This document shows positions 16,448 through 28,352 of a stretch of DNA of 64,000 nt, one piece after another. The first letter of the stretch is position 1, and every line of letters starts with the position of its first letter. The position numbers were made by a program, and so were the translations under genes. The stretch is from Bordetella parapertussis (GTDB lineage: Bacteria > Acidobacteriota > Terriglobia > Bryobacterales > Bryobacteraceae), in NCBI GenBank assembly GCA_943328975.2, contig CALQCC020000001.1:124001-188000 (forward strand), written 5' to 3'. The notes below the pieces were generated by a model. That model had not been told where the DNA came from, made no database searches, and worked only from the letters and a program-made list of their open reading frames with translations.

Positions 16448-18970
16448 ATGGACTTCAATCGTTTCACTGAGAAATTGCAAGAAGGCTTGCGCGCGGCACA
16501 GAGTTTGGCTGGCCAACGTGGTCAGCAGCAGCTGGAAGTTGAGCATCTATTGCTCGCTTTGTTGGAGCAGGACGGCGGCCTAGCCCAGTCTATCTTGCTG
16601 AAGGCAAACGTCGATCTGAAGACGCTCCACCAGCGGTTGAGCCAGGAACTGGACAAGCTGCCCAAGGTCACCGGGTCGTCCACCCCGATGGACCAGGTTT
16701 ACATCACCGCCCGGTTGACCAAGGTCTTCGCGGCAGCGGAGGCCGAAGCCAAGCGCCTGAAAGATGATTACATCTCAGTCGAGCACATTTTGCTCGCGGC
16801 GATCGATGAGAAGGTCTTTAAGGATCTTGGGCTTACCAAGGATCGCCTCATGCGGACCTTGCAAGAAGTGAGAGGGAGCCAACGCGTGACCACACAGAAC
16901 CCCGAAGCCACCTACGAATCGCTTGAGAAATACGGGCGCGACCTGACGCAGGCCGCGGCGCAGGGGAAGCTCGATCCGGTGATTGGCCGCGACGAAGAGA
17001 TTCGACGTGTAATACAAGTGTTATCGCGCCGCACCAAGAATAACCCGGTGCTGATCGGCGAACCGGGTGTGGGTAAAACCGCGATTGTCGAAGGTCTCGC
17101 CCAGCGCATCGTGCGCGGGGATGTGCCAGAGGGACTCAAGGATAAGAAGGTCGTTTCCTTGGACATGGGCGCGCTGATCGCTGGCGCCAAATTCCGCGGG
17201 GAGTTCGAAGAGCGACTGAAGGCGGTTCTTAAAGAAGTACAGTCGGCTGAAGGCCGCATCATATTGTTTATAGACGAGTTGCATACGGTGGTCGGAGCAG
17301 GGAAGGCCGAGGGCGCAATGGACGCGGGTAACCTGCTGAAGCCGATGCTGGCTCGCGGCGAACTGCATTGCATCGGTGCTACGACCCTCGACGAGTACCG
17401 CAAGCACATCGAAAAGGACGCGGCTTTGGAGCGGCGCTTCCAGACGGTGGTGGTAGATCAGCCGTCCGTGGAAGATACCATTTCGATCTTGCGCGGGTTG
17501 CGCGAGCGCTACGAAGTCCATCATGGCGTGCGACTTAAGGATGCCAGCTTAGTGGCTGCCGCCGTCCTTAGCCAGCGCTACATCTCGGATCGGTTCCTGC
17601 CGGACAAAGCAATTGACTTGGTGGACGAAGCGGCGGCCAAACTGCGGACGGAAATCGATTCAATGCCAGCCGAGTTGGATGAGTCGCTGCGTCGGCAGAT
17701 GCAACTTGAAATTGAAAGAGAAGCTTTAAAGAAAGAGTCAGATGCTCCTTCTAAAGAACGACTTCATAAGATCGAAAAGGCGCTGGGTGATCTGAAGACC
17801 CAGTCCGCTTCTCTCAAGGCTCAGTGGCAGACGGACCAGGAAGCCCTGAAGAAGCAGCGCGACGTCCGGGCTCAGATCGAACAAGTGAAACTGGAGATCG
17901 AACAGGCCGAACGCGCCTACGATCTCAACAAGGCAGCGGAGCTTAAGTATGGCAAGCTCACCGGCTTAGAGAAAGAATTGGAGAAGCAGGCCCACCAGCC
18001 GACGCTCCTCAAAGAAGAGGTGGACGAAGAGGATATCGCCCACATCGTCAGCCGCTGGACCGGGATTCCGCTCTCGAAGCTGTTGGAGGGCGAAGTTCAG
18101 AAGTTGCTGCAGCTTTCCACCGAACTGCACAAACGCGTGGTCGGCCAGGAAGAAGCTGTGGATGCGGTGGCAGATGCGGTTATGCGTGCACGGGGTGGGT
18201 TAAAGGACCCTAAACGTCCGATGGGGAGCTTCCTGTTCCTCGGCCCGACGGGCGTCGGCAAAACCGAACTCGCCCGGGCCTTGGCTCAGTTCCTGTTCGA
18301 CGACGAACGCTCCATGATCCGGATCGACATGTCGGAGTATCAGGAGAAGCACAGCGTGTCCCGTTTGGTGGGAGCGCCTCCGGGCTACGTCGGTTACGAC
18401 GAAGGCGGGCAGTTGACCGAAGCGGTGCGACGGAAACCGTACTCAGTGGTGCTGCTCGACGAGATCGAAAAAGCGCATACGGATGTATTCCATATCCTAC
18501 TGCAAGTCTTGGACGATGGGCGCCTGACTGACGGTCAGGGTCGCACGGTGGACTTCAAGAACACCATGGTCATCATGACCTCAAACGCGCAGCGGGACGA
18601 CCTCTCGAAGCTGTTCCGGCCGGAGTTCCTGAACCGCGTGGACGAAATTATCAACTTCCATAGCTTGACCGAAGCGGATTTGAAGAAGATCGTCGACATC
18701 CAGTTGGCGAGTTTGAAGGCTCGCTTGGCGGAACGTCGGATTGACCTCGAGTTAACTGATGCCGCGCGGGAGCACATCATCCGGGTGGGTTACGATCCGG
18801 CCTTCGGTGCTCGGCCGTTGAAGCGCGCAATCCAGAAGGAACTCGAAACTCGCTTGGCGCGCAAGCTGGTGGGTGGCGAGATTCGAGACGGACAGAGAGT
18901 GGTCGCAGATGTGAAGGGCGGGGAAATCGTGCTGGAAGTGGAATCGCCGGCCGCGGTCCCCGCATCGTAA
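16448..18970 (+). CDS. clpB: ClpB disaggregase (AAA+ Hsp100)
   Basis: An 840-residue protein. It has the Clp N-domain (1-150), D1 AAA+ module with Walker [14 protein letters not shown] and Walker B LFIDELH, a coiled-coil M domain (about 400-530) typical of ClpB rather than ClpA/C, and D2 with [10 protein letters not shown] and [11 protein letters not shown]. With DnaK it extracts polypeptides from aggregates in the cytosol. Between MTSN and FRPEFLNR in D2 there are only about 9 residues where ClpB proteins usually have about 30, so a helix-loop segment is missing. It lies 18 bases before lon on the same strand, a proteostasis pair. Confidence 0.96.
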   Translation: MDFNRFTEKLQEGLRAAQSLAGQRGQQQLEVEHLLLALLEQDGGLAQSILLKANVDLKTLHQRLSQELDKLPKVTGSSTPMDQVYITARLTKVFAAAEAEAKRLKDDYISVEHILLAAIDEKVFKDLGLTKDRLMRTLQEVRGSQRVTTQNPEATYESLEKYGRDLTQAAAQGKLDPVIGRDEEIRRVIQVLSRRTKNNPVLIGEPGVGKTAIVEGLAQRIVRGDVPEGLKDKKVVSLDMGALIAGAKFRGEFEERLKAVLKEVQSAEGRIILFIDELHTVVGAGKAEGAMDAGNLLKPMLARGELHCIGATTLDEYRKHIEKDAALERRFQTVVVDQPSVEDTISILRGLRERYEVHHGVRLKDASLVAAAVLSQRYISDRFLPDKAIDLVDEAAAKLRTEIDSMPAELDESLRRQMQLEIEREALKKESDAPSKERLHKIEKALGDLKTQSASLKAQWQTDQEALKKQRDVRAQIEQVKLEIEQAERAYDLNKAAELKYGKLTGLEKELEKQAHQPTLLKEEVDEEDIAHIVSRWTGIPLSKLLEGEVQKLLQLSTELHKRVVGQEEAVDAVADAVMRARGGLKDPKRPMGSFLFLGPTGVGKTELARALAQFLFDDERSMIRIDMSEYQEKHSVSRLVGAPPGYVGYDEGGQLTEAVRRKPYSVVLLDEIEKAHTDVFHILLQVLDDGRLTDGQGRTVDFKNTMVIMTSNAQRDDLSKLFRPEFLNRVDEIINFHSLTEADLKKIVDIQLASLKARLAERRIDLELTDAAREHIIRVGYDPAFGARPLKRAIQKELETRLARKLVGGEIRDGQRVVADVKGGEIVLEVESPAAVPAS

Positions 18971-18988
18971 TAGGAGAAGGTGAATCAA

Positions 18989-21355
18989 ATGGCTGAACTC
19001 GCACTCAAAGTACTTCCGATACTGCCGCTGAAGAACTCGGTATTGTATCCGGGAATGATGATGCCCTTGTCGGTGGGACGGGCCGGTTCGATTGCGGCCG
19101 TAGACGCGGCGATGGCTACCGAGGAGAAGGAAGTCATCGTCGTCGCGCAGAAAGACAACTCGGTCGAGCTGCCCGGTGCCGATGATCTGTATACGGTTGG
19201 CACCCGAGCTGTGATTCGCCACTCCAAGCCACTAAGGGGAGATCAGCGCGAGCTGATGGTCCAGGGCCTGGAGCGAGTGGTGCTGGTGAAGCTCGAACAG
19301 AACGGGTACCAGAAGGCGCGTTATCGCGTGTTGCCGCTGCCGGACGATTCCACCAACGAAACCGAAGCTCTGACGATTTCGATTGTCGAGACCGGCTCGA
19401 AGCTGATCAATCTGGTGCAGGGCCAGTCGCCGCAGGAAATCGCCAAGATGTTTTCGGCCCACGCCGATCCACTGCATCTGGCGTTCATGGTGACGTCGGT
19501 CCTGAATCTGGACGTCGAAAAAGAGCAGGCGTTGCTCGAAACGCCGACGCGTTTGGAAGCTCTGCGCATGGTGCTCGGCTGGCTGACGCACGAAGTGCAG
19601 ATTGCGGAGATCCGCAAGAAAGTCTCCGAAGAAGCACACAGCGAGATCTCGCGGGAACAGCGCGAGTACGTCCTGCGCCAGCAGAAGAAGGCCATCGAAC
19701 AGGAGCTCGGCGAAAAGGACGGCGACAGTTCGGATGCCGAAAACTTGCGCGAGCGTCTGACCAAGGCAGAACTGCCCGACGACATCCGCAAGGAAGCGGA
19801 ACGGGAACTGGGTCGTTTGGAAAAGATCAACTCCGCATCGCCCGAACACAACGTGATCCGCACGTGGCTGGAGTATGTGATCGAGCTGCCGTGGAACAAA
19901 CGCAGCGAAGACAACCTCGACCTAAAGAATGCCCGGCAGGTTCTGGACGAAGACCACTACGGCATTCAAAAGGTCAAGGACCGCATCATCGAACACCTCG
20001 CGGTGCTGAAGTTGAATCCCGAGGCGAAGGCTCCGATCCTTTGCTTGGTGGGCGCTCCGGGCGTCGGCAAAACGTCGCTTGGGCAGTCGATTGCACGCTC
20101 ACTGGGCCGCAAGTTCGAACGCTTGAGCCTGGGCGGCCTGCACGACGAAGCGGAACTGCGCGGTCATCGACGGACCTACATTGGCGCCATGCCTGGTCGT
20201 TTGGTGCAAGCCATGCGGCGCGCCGGATTCTCGAATCCGGTGTTGATGTTGGACGAAATCGATAAGCTGGGCCGCGATTTCCGCGGTGACCCAGCCTCGG
20301 CATTGCTCGAGGTGTTGGATCCGGAACAGAACAAAACGTTCCGCGACAACTATCTCGACTTGGCGTTCGATTTATCGAAGGTATTGTTCATCACCACCGC
20401 GAATACCTTGGACACGATTCCTGCTCCGCTGCTCGATCGTATGGAGATCCTGCGGTTATCCGGCTACAGCGAGGAAGAGAAAACGCAAATCGCGCGGCGC
20501 TACTTGCTGCCGAAGCAGTTGGCGCATACCGGCCTGACAGCCGAGCAATGCATTCTGACCGATGGCGCGCTCGAAAAAGTGATCCGCTCCTACACGCGCG
20601 AAGCTGGTGTCCGTAAGCTGGAGCAAGTTGTCGGTCGCGTGATCCGCAAGGTCGCGGTGAAGTTCGCCGAAGGGCGCACCGAACCTTACACTGTCGACGC
20701 GCCGGAGGTTCCAGAGTTGCTGGGACCTGAGGCGATTTCTCCTGACGACGCTCGCAAGGATTTGCCCGCAGGTGTTGCGACGGGGCTCGCATGGACAGAG
20801 AGCGGCGGCGATGTCCTCTATATCGAGGCCGCGCTATTGCCTGATGGCAAGGAACTGATGATCACCGGACAGCTCGGCGAAGTGATGCAGGAATCGGCCA
20901 AGACTGCTCGCAGTTATCTTTGGAGCCACGCGGCGGAGTTCGGGCTCGATCCACGGAAGTTCCTGACCTCGGGTCTTCACATTCACGTGCCCGCGGGCGG
21001 CATTCCGAAAGATGGACCGTCGGCTGGCGTCACGATGACTACGGCGCTCGCGTCGTTGTATTCGGGCATTCCGGCTCGTAGCGATACGGCGATGACGGGC
21101 GAAGTTACATTGACCGGTCTGGTGTTGCCCATCGGTGGCGTGAAAGAGAAGGTCCTCGCCGCGCGGCGCATGGGGCTGAAGCGTGTGATCCTGCCCAAGG
21201 GCAACGAAAAGGATCTGCGCGATCTGCCGGAAGAAGTCCGCAAGGAGATGCACTTCACCTTCGCTGAGCGGGTGAGCGATGTTCTCACGGAGATGCTGCC
21301 GGCGCTCAAACCGCCGGCTCGGCGAGAAATGTCGGAGATGGTGACGGCAGATTAA
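18989..21355 (+). CDS. lon: ATP-dependent protease Lon (LonA type)
   Basis: Encodes 788 residues from ATG 18989, better spaced from GGAGAAGG than the in-frame GTG at 18980. It has the N-terminal LAN domain (V-L-P-I-L-P-L-K-N-S-V-L-Y-P-G), coiled coil, AAA+ module (GAPGVGKTSL, VLMLDEIDKL) and protease domain with Ser in DGPSAGVTM and Lys in GGVKEKVLAAR. The length is normal for LonA. It degrades misfolded and regulatory proteins in the cytosol. Its position directly after clpB suggests joint stress control. Confidence 0.97.
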   Translation: MAELALKVLPILPLKNSVLYPGMMMPLSVGRAGSIAAVDAAMATEEKEVIVVAQKDNSVELPGADDLYTVGTRAVIRHSKPLRGDQRELMVQGLERVVLVKLEQNGYQKARYRVLPLPDDSTNETEALTISIVETGSKLINLVQGQSPQEIAKMFSAHADPLHLAFMVTSVLNLDVEKEQALLETPTRLEALRMVLGWLTHEVQIAEIRKKVSEEAHSEISREQREYVLRQQKKAIEQELGEKDGDSSDAENLRERLTKAELPDDIRKEAERELGRLEKINSASPEHNVIRTWLEYVIELPWNKRSEDNLDLKNARQVLDEDHYGIQKVKDRIIEHLAVLKLNPEAKAPILCLVGAPGVGKTSLGQSIARSLGRKFERLSLGGLHDEAELRGHRRTYIGAMPGRLVQAMRRAGFSNPVLMLDEIDKLGRDFRGDPASALLEVLDPEQNKTFRDNYLDLAFDLSKVLFITTANTLDTIPAPLLDRMEILRLSGYSEEEKTQIARRYLLPKQLAHTGLTAEQCILTDGALEKVIRSYTREAGVRKLEQVVGRVIRKVAVKFAEGRTEPYTVDAPEVPELLGPEAISPDDARKDLPAGVATGLAWTESGGDVLYIEAALLPDGKELMITGQLGEVMQESAKTARSYLWSHAAEFGLDPRKFLTSGLHIHVPAGGIPKDGPSAGVTMTTALASLYSGIPARSDTAMTGEVTLTGLVLPIGGVKEKVLAARRMGLKRVILPKGNEKDLRDLPEEVRKEMHFTFAERVSDVLTEMLPALKPPARREMSEMVTAD

Positions 21356-21359
21356 GCCC

Positions 21360-21884
21360 CTATTTCATCACCGATAAATACTGAGCCCATGGGCCCACAT
21401 CCTGTTTGTAGCGCTTCGCCATGACGCGGCTTACTTGCAGGATGTGGGCCAAATCGTGTGCGGTCCAGGTGCCCAGAAGTTGCCGCGCGGTCACCCGTCC
21501 TAGCTCTGGATGCATCCCGACCAATTCCAAATGTTCCGAACGCAGGTTCATCTCCCGCAGTTGGGCGAGATTGTCGTGGCGCAGCCGGCAAAATTCATCC
21601 AGCAATGCGGGGAGCGACGGCCTGTCGACGGTTTGAAACTGGGCCTCGCGGTCGAAGACATCAAAAGGCCGGTTTATTCCATGCTCCAGGATAATCTTCA
21701 AGCGCGGCATCCAGTCCGTCTTTTCGGCGTGGACCAGATGGCCCATCACCGCGTACGGGCTCCATGTTTCCGGACCCTCGGTGGCTGTGATCCACACTTC
21801 CGGCAGATCGCGAAGCAGCGTGTCGAGCGTTGCCGGCGTGCGTGCCAGGACGGGCAAACATTCTTCCAGGAAGGGCACGGACAT
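21360..21884 (-). CDS. DinB-family metalloprotein
   Basis: A 174-residue protein with the four-helix DinB/YfiT bundle. The three metal-ligand histidines are recognisable in W-S-P-Y-A-V-M-G-H-L-V-H-A-E-K and W-T-A-H-D-L-A-H-I-L-Q. The family includes thiol transferases that use bacillithiol or mycothiol, which fits the YpdA homologue at 28.3 kb, but many members are unassigned. It is convergent with lon, with 4 bases between stops. Confidence 0.85.
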   Translation of the reverse strand: MSVPFLEECLPVLARTPATLDTLLRDLPEVWITATEGPETWSPYAVMGHLVHAEKTDWMPRLKIILEHGINRPFDVFDREAQFQTVDRPSLPALLDEFCRLRHDNLAQLREMNLRSEHLELVGMHPELGRVTARQLLGTWTAHDLAHILQVSRVMAKRYKQDVGPWAQYLSVMK

Positions 21885-21954
21885 CTACACAGTATAGGTC
21901 GGGCGTCGAGCGTGGAACGGGGTGGCTCCGCTTGACCGGCGTGCTTTTAGTATC

Positions 21955-23793
<1,839 letters not shown>

Positions 23794-23794
23794 T

Positions 23795-24535
23795 TTAGGC
23801 GGAAGCTTCCTGCTCGAGTACAGACTTGAGAGACCGCAACATTTTTGCGCCATCGCCGCGATAGGCGCTGCCGTGCATGCACGCGAGCAGTTTCGGGTTC
23901 AGGGCCGCAAGCTTCTCCACAATCGCCGCAGATCCTTTGGCGTGGGCAAAATAGTCCATGGGTTTACGGAACATTTCGCTCGGTCCCAAAACGTCGCTTT
24001 CGGTTGTCGGCGCGTGCCTGGACCCTGCCTGCGTAAACAGATCGCCGGAGAATAGCGTGCCGTTGGTTTTATCGAACAGCACTCCGCAGTCCCAACCGTG
24101 GGGCACATGCGGCGTATAGATCCAGCGGAGCGTGCGCGAGCCAATCGACATTTCCTCGCCATCGGCTAAACCTCTGCCAGGGCGGTCCGCCACGTCGTTG
24201 ATCGAGACCATCGCCCCAATGTCGCTCGATAGTGGAAGCGCGTGCGGAGCTGCGGCGAGGAAGTCATTCAAAGCGCCGGATTCATCGGCCTCGAAATGGG
24301 AAAAGCCCAAGTGCCGTAGGCGATTCACGGGCATCACCTTTGAGATCGCCTCGGAGGTTAAGGGGAACAGGTGGCGAAGGCCGGTGTGAAAGAGCAACGG
24401 CTCTTCGTCGACGATCAAATACTGGTTAAACGTGAAGCCTCCCGGAATGGCAGGGACATCCACGGGCGTGGAGATGCGATAGGTTCCAGGGGCCACTTCG
24501 TCAATGCTGGTTCCGGACTGTGCGTTGGTGATCAT
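23795..24535 (-). CDS. MBL-fold hydrolase of the ODP (diiron flavoprotein-like) type
   Basis: A 246-residue protein. The metal site reads S-H-F-E-A-D-E-S-G, the H-x-E-x-D form found in ODP domains of flavodiiron proteins rather than HxHxDH, with F-S-G-D-L-F as a later ligand. No flavodoxin domain follows, so it would need a separate redox partner or act as a plain hydrolase. AAAGGAG precedes the ATG. It is divergent from the ECF sigma gene, and a strong inverted repeat lies between them. Confidence 0.85.
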   Translation of the reverse strand: MITNAQSGTSIDEVAPGTYRISTPVDVPAIPGGFTFNQYLIVDEEPLLFHTGLRHLFPLTSEAISKVMPVNRLRHLGFSHFEADESGALNDFLAAAPHALPLSSDIGAMVSINDVADRPGRGLADGEEMSIGSRTLRWIYTPHVPHGWDCGVLFDKTNGTLFSGDLFTQAGSRHAPTTESDVLGPSEMFRKPMDYFAHAKGSAAIVEKLAALNPKLLACMHGSAYRGDGAKMLRSLKSVLEQEASA

Positions 24536-24554
24536 GCTTGCTCCTTTGTTAGAG

Positions 24555-24587
24555 GAAGTGTAACGGAATGCTAGCCCGTTACACTTC
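24555..24587. repeat. 12-bp perfect inverted repeat between divergent genes
   Basis: GAAGTGTAACGG and CCGTTACACTTC are exact reverse complements separated by nine bases (AATGCTAGC). The dyad sits in the shared upstream region of the MBL hydrolase (minus) and the ECF sigma gene (plus). Placement between divergent promoters suggests an operator for a dimeric regulator. A leader hairpin is the alternative, since TTTTATAG follows on the plus strand. Confidence 0.7.
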
Positions 24588-24624
24588 TTTTATAGAAATG
24601 TTTGTGGTGGTAAGATTCAGTTTC

Positions 24625-25182
24625 GTGGAATTGACAACCGCAACGGATGCCGACTTGGTTCGGGCCATTATGGGCGTCCCTGCCGGATCGGCAACGGGTG
24701 CCGAGGGAGAGTTGTGCCGCCGCTTGGCGCCCCGATTGCGCCTTTATGGGCTGCGCCATCTGCGGAACGATCAAGCTGCGGCGGACCTGATGCAGCAAGT
24801 GCTGGTGATTATGCTGGAGAGCGTCCGGGCGGGTCGAGTCAAAGAGCCGGAGCAGATTGCGTCGTTCGTCTTGGGGACATGTCGGATGGCCGTGCTCGAT
24901 CTGCGACGCGGGGCATTGCGCCGGGAGATTTTACTACAGGAATACGTTCGCTCGCATGTTTCCACCTACGTGGAGCCGTTGGAACCGCTCGATTCGGTGC
25001 GACTCAATGACTGCCTGCAACGCCTCGCCGAGCGTGAACGAAGCGTAGTGGTGATGACGTTCTATCAGGAAGAAAGTAGTGAGAAGGTGGCCGCGACACT
25101 GGGTCTCAGTTCTGCCAACGCGCGTGTGATCCGTCACCGAGCGCTGGGTCGTCTACGCGATTGCATGGAGAGGGCCGCATGA
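24625..25182 (+). CDS. ECF-type RNA polymerase sigma factor
   Basis: Encodes about 185 residues from GTG 24625. Upstream in-frame ATGs at 24568 and 24598 are possible, but the first lies inside the inverted repeat and neither has an RBS. Region 2 has D-x-D-L-V-R-A-I-M and A-A-D-L-M-Q-Q-V-L; region 4 has L-A-E-R-E-R-S-V-V-V-M-T-F-Y-Q-E-E-S-S-E-K-V-A-A-T-L-G-L-S, an HTH that would read a -35 element. The next gene, an anti-sigma candidate, overlaps by ATGA, the usual coupled arrangement. Confidence 0.87.
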   Translation: MELTTATDADLVRAIMGVPAGSATGAEGELCRRLAPRLRLYGLRHLRNDQAAADLMQQVLVIMLESVRAGRVKEPEQIASFVLGTCRMAVLDLRRGALRREILLQEYVRSHVSTYVEPLEPLDSVRLNDCLQRLAERERSVVVMTFYQEESSEKVAATLGLSSANARVIRHRALGRLRDCMERAA

Positions 25183-25724
25183 ACCATGTGGACTCCGCGG
25201 CGCTTATTGACTATTGGTTAGGCCAAGGCGATGACGATGTCATCGAACAGCATCTGCTCGCTTGCCCGGAGTGTTCGGACGCTTTGGACTGGGTGGCGCG
25301 TTTTACCAAGGGTGTGCAAGAAGTGGTCCGGCGCGGCAACCTTGCGGTCGTGTTCACGCCAGAGTTCCTAGCGCGCTTGTCGAAGGAAGGTTTGCGTGTG
25401 CGGAGCTACGCTCCTCCAGTCGGCGGAGGTGTACAGTGCACTGTGACGCCGCAGGACGACTTATTGATGGGGCGTTTGCGGGCTGACTTATCGAATGTTG
25501 CCCGGTTGGATGTGGTCTTGACTGGCGAGTCCGGTGACGTGCGGGCGCGGTTGGAGGACGTCCCATTTCGCCCGACTCAGACTGCGGAGATCGTTTTCAA
25601 TCAACCGCTAGATGCCGCGCGACAGATGGGGCCGGATGTGTTGGTGATCAAGCTGGTCGCGGTTGAGAATGGCGCGGACCGGACGCTGGCCGAATATACG
25701 TTTAACCACACGCCGGCGCCCTAG
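25179..25724 (+). CDS. Soluble zinc-finger anti-sigma-like protein
   Basis: Encodes 181 residues from ATG 25179, overlapping the sigma stop as ATGA. The N-terminus carries I-E-Q-H-L-L-A-C-P-E-C, the H-x3-C-x2-C pattern of zinc-binding anti-sigma domains. Unlike most of these it has no membrane helix: the rest is a soluble beta-rich domain. It would therefore sense a cytosolic signal, possibly redox through the zinc cysteines, and hold the sigma factor inactive. The sigma-binding role is inferred from motif and position. Confidence 0.72.
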   Translation: MNHVDSAALIDYWLGQGDDDVIEQHLLACPECSDALDWVARFTKGVQEVVRRGNLAVVFTPEFLARLSKEGLRVRSYAPPVGGGVQCTVTPQDDLLMGRLRADLSNVARLDVVLTGESGDVRARLEDVPFRPTQTAEIVFNQPLDAARQMGPDVLVIKLVAVENGADRTLAEYTFNHTPAP

Positions 25725-25763
25725 TAGGGGTTTCGCCCCCGGTCGTGGGAAAATGGAAACCTC

Positions 25764-28352
25764 ATGACTGGGTCGCAGATCCGCCAAACATTTCTAGATT
25801 ATTTTGCCGCCCGCGAACATCGCGTGGTGCGCAGTTCCTCGTTGGTTCCGGCCAACGACCCCACGTTGTTGTTTACCAACGCGGGCATGAACCAATTTAA
25901 GGACGTGTTCCTTGGGCAGGAGCGTCGCGATTACACCCGCGCGGCCTCTTCGCAGAAGTGCGTGCGCGCAGGCGGCAAGCACAACGACCTAGAGAACGTC
26001 GGCTACACGCGCCGGCACCACACGTTCTTTGAGATGCTGGGGAACTTTTCCTTCGGCGATTACTTCAAGACGGACGCCATCGCGTTCGCTTGGGAATTGA
26101 TCACCAAGGAATACGGACTCCCCAAAGATAAACTCTTCGTCACGGTGTTCCGCGAGGACGACGAGGCAGAGGAGTTATGGCAGAAGGTCACGGGTATCTC
26201 GAAGTCGCGGATCTTCCGGCTCGATGAGAAAGACAACTTCTGGCAGATGGGCGACACCGGTCCATGCGGGCCTTGTTCCGAAATTCACTACGACTTGGGT
26301 CCAGAGGGAGCCGAACCTGGGCGCGAACAGGAACAGTTTCCGCTCGATGGCGGCGGGCGCTTCGTCGAAATCTGGAACTTGGTTTTCATGCAGTATGATC
26401 GTGACTCAACGGGAAAGATGACGCCGCTGCCCAAGCCGTCCATCGACACGGGCATGGGTCTCGAACGTATCACGGCTGTGATGCAGGGCAAGCTGACGAA
26501 CTACGAGACAGACTTGATTCGGCCCATCGTGGACAAGGCGGGCGAGTTGCTGGGTAAGACCTACGGTGAGGATGTGCGCACCGATACGGTGCTGCGCATC
26601 AACGCGGATCATGCGCGTTCGACGGCGTTCCTGATCAACGACGGCATCGTGCCTTCAAACGAAGGTCGCGGCTACGTGCTCCGGAAGATCATGCGCCGCG
26701 CCATGCGCAACGCTCGCATGATCGGGGCGGGTGATCCCTACCTGCACAAGTTGACCGGTTTCGTCGCGGAGCACATGCGCGACGCGTACCCCGAGATGCT
26801 CGACAGCGTGCTGCGAGTGGCCCGTGTAGTGAAGGATGAAGAACATCGCTACGCCACGACGTTCCAAGTGGCCGAGAAGTTCTTCCACGATGAAGCCAAA
26901 GGAGCTGCGGGCGGCGTGTTGCCAGGACCTGCTGCGTTCAAGTTATACGACACGTATGGACTGGCGCTCGACGAGCAGGAAGATATGGCTCGCGATGCGG
27001 GGCTGTCGATTGACCGCGACGGCTTCAACTTGGAGATGGAGAAGCAGCGCACGCGAGCTCGGGCTTCGTGGAAGGGTGCGGATAAGACGCAGGTGAATCC
27101 GGTCTATCAAGCTTTGCCGAAGACGGAGTTCGTCGGCCGGGAGACGCTGGAAGCGCAGGCGACGGTGACGGCCGTACTCGAGGGTGAAATCGCGCTGGAT
27201 CGCACTCCCTTTTATGCCGAGGCCGGTGGTCAGGTCGGCGATACCGGTGTGTTGGTCTCCGAAGCTGGCGATACGGTAGCGATTGTGGAATCGACGTACT
27301 CCGCGGCTCCTGGGAAATCCGTGCATCGGGTGAAGATGCTGGCTCCGGTGAAGCAGGGCGATACGGTGGTGGCACGTGTGGATGAGAGTTCGCGTAACTC
27401 CACCATGCGCAACCATACCGGAACGCACTTGCTGCACGCGGCACTGCGGACGGTGCTCGGCACTCACGTGAAGCAGGCCGGCAGCGTCGTGGAGCCCACT
27501 CGACTTCGCTTCGATTTCTCGCATTACACCGCGATGGATCCGGATGAACTTGCGGAAGTCGAGCGCCTGATGAACGAACAGATCCTGGCCAATCGTGCTG
27601 TTGTCACGAATGTCATGGACCTAGACCAAGCCTTGCAGACCGGCGCGATGGCGTTGTTCGGCGAGAAGTACGGCGATGAAGTCCGTGTTGTCCAGATCGA
27701 TAGTTTCAGCAAGGAACTGTGCGGCGGTACGCACGTCGAACGGACGGGCGATATCGGTATCTGCAAGATCGTTTACGAAGGGTCCATCTCCGCGGGCGTG
27801 CGTCGCATCGAAGCGATCACGGGCGCGGGCGCTCTGCGCAAATTCCAGGAAGCGCAGGCGCAACTCGCGCGTGTTGCTGGGGTGGTGAAGGCTTCTGAAG
27901 CGGAACTGCTCGATCACGTCGAGAAGTTAGTCAGCCGGGAACGCCAGCTCGAAACTGAGCTGCAACAGCTCAAGACCAAGATGGCGCAGGCGCAGGCTGG
28001 CGAAATGGATGGGCAAGCTCGCGAGATCAAGGGAGTGAAGGTCCTTGCGGTGAAGGTGAACGGCTTCGACCGCACTCAACTTCGCACGCTGGTCGATGCG
28101 CTACGCAACAAATGGAAGAGCACTGTCATCGTCTTGGCTGCGGTGGAAGGCTCCGATGTGTCCATTGTCAGCGGCGTGACCAAAGATCTGACGGCCAAAG
28201 TCCACGCGGGCAAATTGGCTGGTGCCGTGGCCCAAGCGGTCGGGGGCAAGGGCGGGGGACGTCCCGATATGGCAGAGGCCGGTGGCAAGGACCCATCGGG
28301 TCTCGATGCCGCGTTGTCGGCGGTCTACGCCAGTGTTGAGGGCATGCTCTAA
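25764..28352 (+). CDS. alaS: Alanyl-tRNA synthetase
   Basis: An 862-residue protein of normal length for AlaS. Catalytic core signatures are R-R-H-H-T-F-F-E-M-L-G-N-F-S-F-G-D-Y-F-K and G-M-G-L-E-R. The editing domain has H-T-G-T-H-L-L-H-A-A-L-R and C-G-G-T-H-V-E-R-T-G-D-I-G zinc ligands, and the C-terminal Gly-rich GGKGGGRPDMAEAGG ends the DHHA1-like C-Ala domain. It charges tRNA-Ala in the cytosol. It begins 39 bases after the anti-sigma gene and abuts ypdA, so the three may share transcripts. Confidence 0.98.
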   Translation: MTGSQIRQTFLDYFAAREHRVVRSSSLVPANDPTLLFTNAGMNQFKDVFLGQERRDYTRAASSQKCVRAGGKHNDLENVGYTRRHHTFFEMLGNFSFGDYFKTDAIAFAWELITKEYGLPKDKLFVTVFREDDEAEELWQKVTGISKSRIFRLDEKDNFWQMGDTGPCGPCSEIHYDLGPEGAEPGREQEQFPLDGGGRFVEIWNLVFMQYDRDSTGKMTPLPKPSIDTGMGLERITAVMQGKLTNYETDLIRPIVDKAGELLGKTYGEDVRTDTVLRINADHARSTAFLINDGIVPSNEGRGYVLRKIMRRAMRNARMIGAGDPYLHKLTGFVAEHMRDAYPEMLDSVLRVARVVKDEEHRYATTFQVAEKFFHDEAKGAAGGVLPGPAAFKLYDTYGLALDEQEDMARDAGLSIDRDGFNLEMEKQRTRARASWKGADKTQVNPVYQALPKTEFVGRETLEAQATVTAVLEGEIALDRTPFYAEAGGQVGDTGVLVSEAGDTVAIVESTYSAAPGKSVHRVKMLAPVKQGDTVVARVDESSRNSTMRNHTGTHLLHAALRTVLGTHVKQAGSVVEPTRLRFDFSHYTAMDPDELAEVERLMNEQILANRAVVTNVMDLDQALQTGAMALFGEKYGDEVRVVQIDSFSKELCGGTHVERTGDIGICKIVYEGSISAGVRRIEAITGAGALRKFQEAQAQLARVAGVVKASEAELLDHVEKLVSRERQLETELQQLKTKMAQAQAGEMDGQAREIKGVKVLAVKVNGFDRTQLRTLVDALRNKWKSTVIVLAAVEGSDVSIVSGVTKDLTAKVHAGKLAGAVAQAVGGKGGGRPDMAEAGGKDPSGLDAALSAVYASVEGML

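Noticed and set aside
18980-18988. GTG start for Lon three codons earlier
   Set aside because: Only three bases separate it from GGAG; the ATG at 18989 has better spacing.
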